Shown here: positions 54,818-64,000 of the stretch, one piece after another
Numbering within the stretch: position 1 is the stretch's first letter
Layout of the letters: every line of letters begins with the position of its first letter
Source of the DNA: Aspidapion aeneum
Lineage: Eukaryota; Arthropoda; Insecta; Coleoptera; Brentidae
Length of the DNA: 64,000 nucleotides
NCBI GenBank assembly: GCA_963576565.1
Contig: OY755042.1
Span: 104,647,314-104,711,313, forward strand
Reading direction: 5' to 3'
The notes under the pieces: generated by a model
The model's input: the letters and a program-made list of their open reading frames with translations, nothing else
Database searches by the model: none
What the model was told of the DNA's origin: nothing
Translations under genes and position numbers: made by a program

Positions 54818-56258
54818 TTTCCCTATACTAAAGATCGCTAAATGACGTTTTTTTGGAATCTCAACTCACTCAATGGTTTTTTCGTATCTCTATGACGCCA
54901 CAATACTGCAACTCGGTGTTTTTTTTTGATAAACTGTATAGTTTGTAAAATATGAATTTTCAAAGTTTTGCGATTTTGGTCTTATGGGTTTCCCTATACT
55001 AAAAACCGCTAAATGACGTTTTTTGCAATCTCAAATTAATCAGTGGTTTTTTCGTATCTGTAGGATGCCACAATACTGCAACTCGGTGCTTTTTTTGATA
55101 AACTGTATAGTTTGTAAAATATGAATTTTCAAAGTTTTGCGATGTTGGTCTTACGGGTTTCCCTATACTAAAAATCGCTAAATGACGTTTTTTGGAATCT
55201 CAAATTAATCAGTGGTTTTTTCGTATCTGTAGGATGCCACAATACTGGAACTCGGTGCTTTTTTTGATAAACTGTATAGTTTGTAAAATATAAATTTTCA
55301 AAGTTTTGCCATTTTGGTCTTATGGGTTTCCCTATACTAAAAATCGCTAAATAACGTTTTTTGGAATCTCAACTCACTCAGTGGTTTTTTCGTATCTCTA
55401 TGACGCCACAATACTGCAACTCGGTGCTTTTTTTGATAAAGTGTATAGTTTGTAAAATATAAATTTTCAAAGTTTTGCCATTTTGGTCTTATGGGTTTTC
55501 CTATACTAAAAATCGCTAAATGACGTTTTTTGGAATCTCAACTCACTCAGTGGTTTTTTCGTATCTCTATGACGCCACAATACTGCCACTTGGTGCTTTT
55601 TTTGATAAACTGTATAGTTTGTAAAATATGAATTTTGAAAGTTTTGCCATTTTCGTCTTATGGATTTCCCTATACTAAAAATCGCTAAATGACGTTTTTT
55701 GGAATCTCAACTCACTCAGTGGTTTTTTCGTATCTCTATGACGCCACAATACTGCAACTCGGTGCTTGTTTTGATAAACTGTATAGTTTGTAAAATATGA
55801 ATTTTCAAAGTTTTGCCATTTTGGTCTTATGGGTTTCCCTATACTAAAAATCGCTAAATGACGTTTTTTCAAATCTCAACTCACTCAGTGGTTTTTTCGT
55901 ATCTCCATGACGCCACAATACTGCAACTCGGTGCTTTTTTTGATAAACTGTATAGTTTGTAAAATATAAATTTTCAAAGTTTTGCCATTTTGGTCTTATG
56001 GGTTTCCCTATACCATAAACTAATAATATAATTTATGCCTATACTAAAAATCGCTAAATGACGTTTTTGGAATCTCAACTCACTCAGTGGTTTTTTCGTA
56101 TCTGTATGGCCCCACAATACTGCAACTCGGTGCTTTTTTTGATAAACTGTATAGTTTGTAAAATATGAATTTTCAAAGTTTTGCCAGTTTGGTCTTATGG
56201 GTTTCCCTATACTGAAAATCGCTAAATGACGTTATTTGGAATCTTAACTCACTCAGTG
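54818..56258 (-). repeat. Satellite array 2, ~169 bp monomer, ~8.5 copies (inverted)
   Basis: TTTCCCTATACTA recurs at 54818, 54989, 55158, 55327, 55497, 55665, 55834, 56003 and 56202. On the minus strand the monomer carries CATAAGACCAAAATGGCAAA, AAACTATACAGTTTATC and AACGTCATTTAGCGATTTTT, so it is the same family as array 1. Copies here are more alike than those in array 1. A ~35 bp insertion with ATAAACTAATAATATAATTT lies at ~56015-56040. The array abuts the Penelope-like fragment. Confidence 0.95.
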
Positions 56259-56359
56259 GTGCAACCTTTAGTTGAATGTTTTTGATTATTTATATAAATC
56301 ACTTTTTATTTATAATTTTTAAATTAATAGTGCATGTAGAGATGTAGACAATGATTGGG

Positions 56360-56935
56360 TAGAAACAACACTTCGGACTTCTATTGTTTTTATTTATTTT
56401 AAACGCGACGTTTCGGTTAGTAAGTATCTCTAACCGTTTTCAAGTGTAAACTAGACACTCCAGTCTACAGACTACTACTTATATTACTTGGTGTGCAGTC
56501 AGAAATGACGGTCCGCCCCCTTTTTTAATCCTAAGATGCTTGTTTTTCTTAGGGAATGGTTTCCATATGTTTGGTATGTCCTTGCTTGGTTGACTGAGAA
56601 CTTGTTTATTTAGCATTATAAACGCAGCTTCAATAAACATTCGTTTTCGCCAATGCGCCTCCTTATGCAAAACTTTAGCCTCAGACTATTGAATCCTGTG
56701 ATTATTTGACCGTAAAGGATCCGCTAAACCGGATTTTTCAATATCCCCTAATTGGGTACTTTTTAGATGTTCATTTTTTTTAACCTGAAGAGGGCGTTTC
56801 GTTTTATCTACATATGATTTACCACACTCGCACGGGATTTGGTAAATACTTTCCTTATTATTAGGGGTATTTTCTGGTCTCCAAGATATTGCCAAAGGTA
56901 TATTAATATAATAATACATTGCATTGTTTTAACAA
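56360..56935 (-). pseudogene. Penelope-like element, GIY-YIG endonuclease and 3' end
   Basis: The 77-residue frame (56686-56919) reads SIYQIPCECGKSYVDKTKRP then VKKNEH, matching the Cys-rich GIY-YIG endonuclease of Penelope-like elements. The hallmark residues have decayed: GIY is SIY, YIG is YVD, and the catalytic Arg position appears as Lys. After a frameshift at ~56690 the C-terminus continues (56479-56670: HKEAHWRKRMFIEAAFIML). The 3' untranslated part contains GGTTAG-loop-CTAACCG-AAAC followed by GTC (56405-56440 complement), a hairpin resembling the degenerate hammerhead of this group. The RT domain is absent. Confidence 0.75.
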
Positions 56936-58990
56936 GGAAAAAAGCGTACATTTTGTTATATTCTACCAGGTAGTACTTATTCATCAGTATCTCCTTTTTT
57001 TTTCGCGTCTTTAAAAATTTATTTTTTAATTCTTTTTTTCTACATTAAATAAAAAGATATTTAAACCTTGAGTTTGCTTAAAAAACTATTAAAAAATATA
57101 ATAGAAGTTGTACTGAAATACCTATTTATATTGTAACAGGGGCCTGTGTGTGACAGTGGTTCTGTCACCTCAAGTGGCCAAGGCTTAAATGTTGTAAGCT
57201 ACCAACTTAGGCTACAACTTATATAAATTATGAAAAGATTAAATGTTACTATATGTTATTAAATTTACACAATCTCGAAAGGGAATTTGGCGGTTCTTGG
57301 AGGAAAAGTATGCTATAAACGTTTTTCTCAAATGTATAACTAATAGGATAATCATACATACCTTTTCAATTTTCTTCTTGCAGCTTCACACTTTCACTTC
57401 TTATATTTATTAGTTGAATATCGACTTTTTACTACTATTAAACTTTTGTATTCAAATATTTACACTTCTTAAACTTTTAGGTTTTATAAACCTTTTATAT
57501 ATTTGTTGTAAATATATATATTTATCAACATCTTAAACGTTGATTGAATGAGTGAAACTATTCAAAAAACTGTTTAATTTACTTAATATTACTGTTTAGG
57601 TTTGGGATATGTTATTAATTAAAAATGCCGATTTTAGGGCAACGAATGGTTTGTATTTTGTTGTTAAAAAAAACCATAAAACAGTTAAACACATTATTTC
57701 AAAACACTGGAAACAGTAATAATTAATGACTTTAAAATCAATAAACTCCAAAAGAAAAGACCAAAATAATTATGAATAATAAAGATAATAGCTTATACAA
57801 AGTTCAAATAATTGATAAATTTCCCCAGTTGAAATAAAACCCCCCCTTAAGAAGTGTGAATGAAAGCGTACCGTACTAGGCAAAGGCAAACTAAAGAGTA
57901 AAGTCCCTGACGACTTTCGAAAGTTTCCCGTCTCAGTTAAAGCGACCCTGCGGTTGAAGGGACAAATATCTTGGCGTTGATTGGCTTGAATTCTACTCCC
58001 TTTCGCCTTGGCGAGAAAGAGATAAACTGCGCTTTAAGCGCTCCACTAAGAGACAAAATAGCAATGCAAGCCAGACTTAAAAACCCGTTAGAAAGTAAAA
58101 TTACACAGTGTGTTTTTTTTTAATTGAAAATAGTTTAGCTAATTTGTTTCCAGTTACAAAATATGAATTATTTTGATGTTAGTGGCTCAAAGGACATATT
58201 AGCCGAATACAACTTTTATTAAAATACAGCGAACCTGAAAATATGTCTAAAAACAAGTCGCCGAGTTGCCATAAATTTTACTTAATCTTAACCTAGTCTT
58301 GCATATAATTAATGCTTGTTGATGTCAAAACAATATTTAATTAAAAATCTTTAAAAACTTATAAATGGCAAAAATACCATTTATATTCAAATCCCGTTTT
58401 GTTACAATATATTGTCAATTTTAGTACATACCTTTCAAATTTTAAAAACTAATAATACCTTTTAGTAGATTAATGAATGTAACATACTTAGTTATAATAA
58501 ATAGAATATAATAAAAACGTGATGATAACTCGACAGATTTGATATAAATAGAAAGAGCGAAACCATACTTTCAAAGGACCCCTACCAATTAAATCATAGT
58601 TTGTTTTTATGGGGGCGAGTCAACAAAAAGCTAATAGCTCTTCAAATAAAAGAATAGGGTTTCTACCCCTATCATGTATCCTTGAAGGGGTGCACCCCGT
58701 GATCCCTCTTATGTAACATAGCGGCCTCATTCTTAAAACTATTGTTAGATCAAACGGCAAAAGTCAACAATGTTTTTATGTTTTTTTTTTCAATTGGTTT
58801 ATTTTTTGTTTTCCTTTGGAGTTTTTATATACCATTAACCATAAAATAAGAAAGTATTTAACATGAATAAATTATTTAAGTATTTGTGTGCCTCTTCTAG
58901 ATTTTTTTTTATTTTACATTTGATTACTTACCTTTTACCATTAATTATACAACACATTAGTCAAATCTTTTATCTTTTAACGAATAAAAA
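56936..58990. other. Unassigned AT-rich DNA with one GC-richer patch
   Basis: No element or gene was recognised in 2 kb. The patch at ~57860-58080 is less AT-rich and repeat-free as far as I can see, but has no open frame of useful length. AAATGGCAAAAATACCATTTATATTC near 58365 is also present at 28502, a short shared repeat. Confidence 0.4.
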
Positions 58991-58999
58991 AAGCTATTA

Positions 59000-59490
59000 C
59001 TTTTTACTTCCTAGCCCGCGTAGCAATGAATAGACAAGGTATTATTTTCGAGATAACGCCGAAAATGTGTTATTTGGATGTATTTTGACCTATCCTAGCA
59101 ATAACGTCGTGATGTCTGTCTGTGTGTATATTATTTCTGTCCGTACCACGATAGCTCCTAAACCGCTGAACCCATTTTCATAACATGTCCAGGTAAAATA
59201 GTGTTCGACATTTTTACGAGCTGATTTTGGTCGAAACCATTATTGCTAATTTTTTGACAATTAAAAACTTTAAAAAATGTTACTTGTTAATGGAACATCG
59301 TATCAATACACTGTTTGCGGAATATAGTAGACTATATTTTGGTCAATAATTTGTGTTATAACCAAAAACTTCGTAGGAGCTTTAGTGTCTGAGATATTTA
59401 CAAAAAACTATTTTTAAGGCTAATATATTATCATGGCTTCACTTACAGTGTAATAATGAGCTAACTAGGACAGTGTCAGATCCGTCATGG
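59000..59490 (+). repeat. Dispersed repeat (GCTACGCGGG family), intact site
   Basis: It opens TAGCCCGCGTAGCAATG and includes GACCTATCCTAGCAATAAC, GTCTGTCTGTGTGT, TAGCTCCTAAACCGCTGAAC and the end GACAGTGTCAGATCCGTCAT. It matches 39505-40290 in inverse orientation and supplies the unoccupied version of the hAT-like MITE site. Confidence 0.7.
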
Positions 59491-59886
59491 ATCCATTTTT
59501 TTTTGTTAAAATGGAAAAATTCTAAATTTTTTACAAAATAATATTTTTATAATGTTTACATAAAATGTTCTAAATATAAATCATTGCCCAATTAACTATA
59601 AAGCTTTAAACAAGATACATATACATACAGTCCACTTGACCCCGATAGGTTTTTTAATTAATTATTAAAAAATTTGAAAGATAAATTCATTAAAATATTA
59701 ATAAAACTGTGTAGCAATTCAAGGAATAATTAAAATATTTTAAATGTTTCGAATGTTTAACAACTATCTTAAACCGCATCAGGAAATATATGGGTAAATA
59801 ATATAATTTTTAAGAGATATTTTGACAGCTTGTATTTACCTAACTTGTCATTTTATGAAATAAAAGTGTACACTATCGGCACCGTA

Positions 59887-61290
59887 CAGCGTGTCCCATT
59901 TTCGATGGGATTAAATCGGAAGCTCGGTTATTATTAAAGATATCGAAATTCTGATTGCACCTTACCGTGCTCTCTTTTAAGCCCTTGAAAATGGTGTAAT
60001 CAGATTTTTGCTATACCGCGTAGTTTCGCTAATACAGGGAGTTTTGGAAAAAAATTGCATTTTTAATAATCTCTTATATCTCGCCCATTTTGCAAGATAT
60101 TTTTAATCTGTAAAAAACCTTTTTATGGCAACTTTTTTAGTAGAAAATAATGACGTTGTCGGTTTTTTAAAATATTGTTTAGTTTTTGAGATATGGTATT
60201 TATAATAAAAAAATTAAATACGAACCTGGATTTCTCTTATTAGTATTTTGATGGTTTTCATGCTATTATTATCAGAAAATAATAAAAATTCAATATTTTT
60301 TGTTTTAAGGTAAAAAGAAATATTTAATATTTTTAAAAAATGTTTAGTCCGAACCTGGAAATTTCCAACATAAATATAAATTAAAAATTGCTAGTGGAAC
60401 AATTTTTGGCTTAACTGTTTTGATACTTAGCAAATTAGAATGGTTTTAAGTTAATTTAAAGATTTATGTGAAACACAATCTACGACAAATACAAAACAAA
60501 AATAACGAATTACAAAAAGTAATAACCATTTTGGACTACATTGTTGGTATTTTTGAGTAATTTTTCTTAACGCATTTTGTATAAAAATATTTCTGCCGTT
60601 TAAATATTGGAATTTTGTTGCTTGAATAAAGCAGTCAAACATATCACATTTTTCAAAATCTGGATTTTTAGATTAATTCTGAGTGAGCCATTCACAAAAA
60701 TGACAAGTCAAATGACAATGTCAATTCCACGCTTTTGTTTTTCCATGTTGAAGTAAATTTCGTGAGTTGCTGTGGTACCATCAAATCAAAATCAAATGAC
60801 TGTGATATTATCATTGTAACTTTTTAACGTTTTTTACTTTATTTATAAATCTTTTAATTAACGTTTTAAAAGAGATAAACTAAAAATCGATCAACTACTG
60901 TGTCTCGCAATTTTTAGTTTATATTTACGTTGGAAATTTCCAGGTTCGGACTATTTTTTTTTTAAATATTAAATATTTTTTTTTAACTTTAAATCAAAAC
61001 AAAATTAAAGTTTTATTATTTTAAGATAATAATAGCATGAAACTAATTAAAATAGTAGTGGTCAGTATTTAATTTTTTTATGATAAATACCATATCTCAA
61101 AAACTACCTAAAATCTTGCAAAATAAGCGAGATATAGGAGGTTATTAAAAATGCAATTTTTTCAAAAACTCTCTGTATAGCAAAAATCTGATTACACCAT
61201 TTTTAAAGGCTCAAAAAAAAGCACGGTAAGGTGCAATCAGCAATAATAACCGAGTTTACCATTTAATCCCATCGAAAATGAGACACGCTG
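59887..61290. mobile_element. 1.4 kb TA-flanked inverted-repeat element (CAGCGTGTC)
   Basis: The ends CAGCGTGTCCCATTTTCGAT and the complement CAGCGTGTCTCATTTTCGAT are flanked by TA on both sides. Inverted matching runs deep: TCAGATTTTTGCTATA, AAATTGCATTTTTAATAA, and GTCCGAACCTGGAAATTTCC at ~60349 against its complement at ~60940. The arms are therefore several hundred bp around a ~480 bp centre. The 63-residue frame at 60451-60642 lacks any motif. Confidence 0.75.
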
Positions 61291-61479
61291 TACATTTTCC
61301 ATGTAGAGTGCTATCGGCATCAAAAAATGACATATTTTATAAGAAACAGTTATTCTTCTTTGACACGGTTAGGATACGTTGGAGATTAATTGACAACGGT
61401 TGGGTTTCATATTCTCTAGGATTCCGTGAAAGAGGTCAGAAGAGTATGTTTTAATTTATATTTTGACCTTTTGTACTTT

Positions 61480-61925
61480 CGATATTTTATCCGCCGCTCG
61501 TATTTTGACCTATTTTCTGAGCAATATCGTCGGGACGTCTGTCTGTCCGTGTGTGCGTCCGTCCGTCCGTGTGTGTGAGTGTCTGTCCGTAACACAATAG
61601 CTCCTAAGCCGTTGAACGGATTTTCATGAAATTTTTAGGAAAAATAGTGTATGTACAATACTTTAAAGAGCTGATTAGATTTTGGTCAAAATCCACGAAT
61701 GCCAATGATTATTTCTTAACGGAGCATCGCATCAATATGCGGTTTTCGGAATATCGTGCAACACGTTTTTGTCAATAATTTATGTTTTTACTAAAAATTT
61801 CGTAGGAGCTTCTATTTATGAGATATTAAAAAAAAAACTGTTTTCAAGATTGATATAGCGTGGAGTTCACTTGGAGTCTGTTAATAGGCTGGGAAGAGAT
61901 CCATCATCGATCTATGTATCTGCAC
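61480..61925 (+). repeat. Dispersed repeat relative (GTCTGTCTGTCCGTG)
   Basis: GTATTTTGACCTATTT, GTCTGTCTGTCCGTGTGTGC, ATAGCTCCTAAGCCGTTGAA, CGTAGGAGCTTCTATTTATG and GATCCATCATCGATC parallel the 59000-59490 repeat, with clear divergence. Confidence 0.6.
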
Positions 61926-61958
61926 AGGTCCATTAGGACAAAGCAAAAGTTAGTTACA

Positions 61959-62665
61959 CAGGGTGTGCCATAACTTAGGGGCCATAGTGCAGCAGGTGAT
62001 AGAGGCGGTTATATCTGATAAAAAAGTTTATATAACATGGGGATCAACACACATCTGTTTTTAGGATATACGGTTTTTAAAGTTAAAGGAGTGGGGGAAA
62101 AAGGGTTAAAAAAAAAGAAAATCTGTCACAGCCAAATGAGGCCAGGCTTATTGTGATTCAAAAATGTGGTATTCCTTTGTTTGATAAAAATTACATGTTG
62201 GGGAGATACAGGTTGTCAAAATAACCTCTAAAAATATAATTAAGAAATTTAAATTTTTGCTTACTAGTTCTTTTAAAAAATATCAATAATATTTTATTAT
62301 TATGTATTTTTAAAGACTAATTTTTAATAGCTAAACATTAAAATATTCCATTTATTATAGCACTCATAAAATTTTCTACCAAAAAAAAATTTTTTTTATT
62401 TAAAAAATTGACCGTAATTTTTTTTTTATAATATTTTTATTTCAAATTATTACTCTTGTTCTTATACACGACCCAATTTCATATTTTTACTGCTTTTTTT
62501 TCAAGTTATTTTATTTATATAGTTTTAAAAAATTCGCAAACTTTGATGCTCTGTATCTCGACAAAGAAAGAATTCCTACCCATGCATTTATATGAACATT
62601 TTTTATCAGATATGACTTCCTCTGTTACCTGTTGGTCTATAGCCCCTAAGTTATGGGACACCCTG
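61959..62665. mobile_element. TA-flanked inverted-repeat element (CAGGGTGTCCC), copy 2
   Basis: CAGGGTGTGCCATAACTTAG on the left and the complement CAGGGTGTCCCATAACTTAG on the right enclose a longer interior than copy 1 (707 against 521 bp). The right flank is TA, the left flank CA. Open frames at 62456-62764 read through the right end and are not genes. Confidence 0.8.
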
Positions 62666-62890
62666 TATAAAAAGTTTGTTCCTGAGCCCAATTTCATCAC
62701 ACACACATTCAGATTAAACATTTTAAACAACTATTCCAGACTACCACCACTCAAGTGCTTTTAAAAACCACTCGTCCACTCAAAACTGCAATTAAAATCA
62801 TCATTGGTGAAAATGTAGTTTGAAACTTTCAACTGTTAGTATATAATGCTTTGATTAGGAACTTTTTGAGGCGTACATACGCAAAGTATA

Positions 62891-63468
62891 CAGTGACACC
62901 TCCTATAAGCGGACACTCACGGTTTCGTCGATTTTGTCCGTTTATTGGAGGTGTCCGCTTATGAGAGAGAATTGCGAAATTTTAATATATATTTATTAAC
63001 AATTTCCGCTGCTTAAATTTTTCCGATATTAAATTTTCTCCAAAACGTTAACAACTTCCATTTTTTCACGTAATCTAAGATGTTGTTTACTAAGCGCCAT
63101 TTCAAAGAGATCTATTACCACCCAACTGAACAATAAAAATAAAACACGGCAATCCCGCCAAATAAAATATGTTGTAAATACAACAGAAGTATTTAGTGTC
63201 CGCATTAAAACGGAAAGAGGTTATTCCCTGGCTGCAGAGTGCGTTGTTGCCAACATACAACATAATATTTATGCACTTTTCGTGCAGCGCTCCGTCCCGT
63301 TGTCAGAGGCTCGTGTCCGGTTAAGGGAGGTTTCAGAATTTTTTAACCAAGAAAAATTATCCGCGTCCGGTTATTAGAGTGTCCGGTTCTAAAAGCTTGG
63401 TTCCAAGAAATTCGTCCGCCTAAAGGGAGTGTCCACTTATAAAGGTGTCCGCAAGGGGAGGTTTCAAA
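62891..63468. mobile_element. pogo/Tigger-like MITE
   Basis: TA precedes CAGTGACACCTCCTATAAGC. The far end GGTGTCCGCAAGGGGAGGTTTC is the decayed inverse. The ends carry several repeats of TGTCCGCTTAT/GTGTCCGGTT, as in many pogo/Tigger termini. It is ~578 bp and non-coding. A truncated copy of the left end is at 10427. Confidence 0.75.
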
Positions 63469-63827
63469 ACCATAACTAAAAAGAAATAAAAAAAATTGTA
63501 GATTAAGAAAGGAAAGAAAAGCTTATACTGAAAAACAGACTAATAAAAAACTTTGAATAAGCTCTGGAGCGCAAACTTGAGTGTTTTTGAGGGCATAATA
63601 CAAAAACCAAAAACAACCAGCAAAATGTATAGGCCACTTATATTCGCTTTGAGCATAATGGAGCCTTTTGCCTTTTCAGTTGGTTTTTGTACTTTTTGCA
63701 AAAAGAACGAAAATAAAAGGAATCAATGAAATCGCTTAAGTGTATAATACTTTAATGTCAGCCACCTTTTTTTGAAGTTTAACAGATTTAAAAAAAGTTG
63801 TCTGATATTAACTTTTTGATGCTCTAA

Positions 63828-64000
63828 AGGGGCCTACAGACACGCGAACATTTCTAGAGATTAGTACGCACGTTTGCGCATACTAATCTCTTCGTGTGTA
63901 GACAATATCCGCCTAAAATATCTCTCGAAGATTTGTTCGCGCGCACGATGTACGCGTGCAAATCTCTCGGTGTCTAGGCAAAACGCATTGATAATATCGT
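63828..64000. mobile_element. End of a Harbinger-like element (runs off the window)
   Basis: TAA precedes AGGGGCCTACAGACACGCGA. About 55 bp later the sequence TTCGTGTGTAGACAATATCC mirrors the start, the same 'end plus inverted subterminal block' plan as the MITEs at 901 and 26235. ACTAATCTCT/AGAGATTAGT forms an inner hairpin. The other end lies beyond the window. Confidence 0.5.

Noticed and set aside
62456..62764. 102-residue plus-strand frame
   Set aside because: It runs across the inverted end of a TA-flanked element, so it is not a conserved coding unit.

Overview
This 64 kb window looks like intergenic, repeat-saturated DNA from an arthropod, most likely an insect with a large AT-rich genome. 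The evidence is the mix of mobile elements: a BEL/Pao LTR retrotransposon, several non-LTR (LINE-like) retrotransposons, a P-superfamily transposon with a THAP domain, Tc1/mariner-like transposase pieces, a Penelope-like element, a tRNA-derived SINE, many short inverted-repeat elements and a ~169 bp satellite. I found no convincing host protein-coding gene. Species cannot be read from the sequence.

Layout. 0.6-4 kb: Tc1/mariner-like remnant, a Harbinger-type MITE with TAA target duplication, a LINE fragment with a restriction-enzyme-like endonuclease tail, one end of a foldback/minisatellite family, another MITE. 4.7-10.2 kb: (TA)n, a duplicated LINE 3' tail, a 0.26 kb MITE, and a reverse-transcriptase LINE abutting an older LINE tail. 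10.4-12.3 kb: pogo-like end, (TA)n, and a copy of the foldback + ~141 bp minisatellite family. 13.4-15.5 kb: satellite array 1. 15.8-21.1 kb: P-superfamily element with ~190 bp terminal inverted repeats, carrying a nested MITE and a nested 1.45 kb foldback. 21.5-23.0 kb: second LINE copy. 25.7-31.3 kb: MITEs, SINE, a 611 bp segmental duplication joined to a palindrome, and DNA rich in GTGCG-type motifs. 32.0-37.4 kb: inverted-repeat elements, a 469 bp tandem duplication and a ~1 kb palindrome. 37.9-39.1 kb: second RLE-type fragment, tandemly triplicated. 39.5-42.5 kb: dispersed repeat with a hAT-like MITE insertion, then the second foldback/minisatellite copy. 42.8-47.8 kb: BEL/Pao element on the minus strand, the best-preserved coding sequence here. 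48.9-52.5 kb: second Tc1/mariner-like copy, a MITE, third LINE copy. 53.2-54.2 kb: third foldback/minisatellite copy. 54.8-56.3 kb: satellite array 2, inverted relative to array 1, abutting a Penelope-like fragment. 57-64 kb: mostly unassigned AT-rich DNA, two TA-flanked inverted-repeat elements, a pogo-like MITE, and one end of a further Harbinger-like element running off the window.

How the parts relate: there is no pathway or operon. The window is a record of nested insertion, tandem duplication and inverted duplication. The most informative signals are paired copies that expose element boundaries, target-site duplications and empty sites, and repeat architectures (foldback arms + minisatellite; foldback with 265 bp sub-units; hammerhead-like motif inside a MITE) that standard feature lists do not name. 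All identifications come from reading motifs by eye; no database search was possible.
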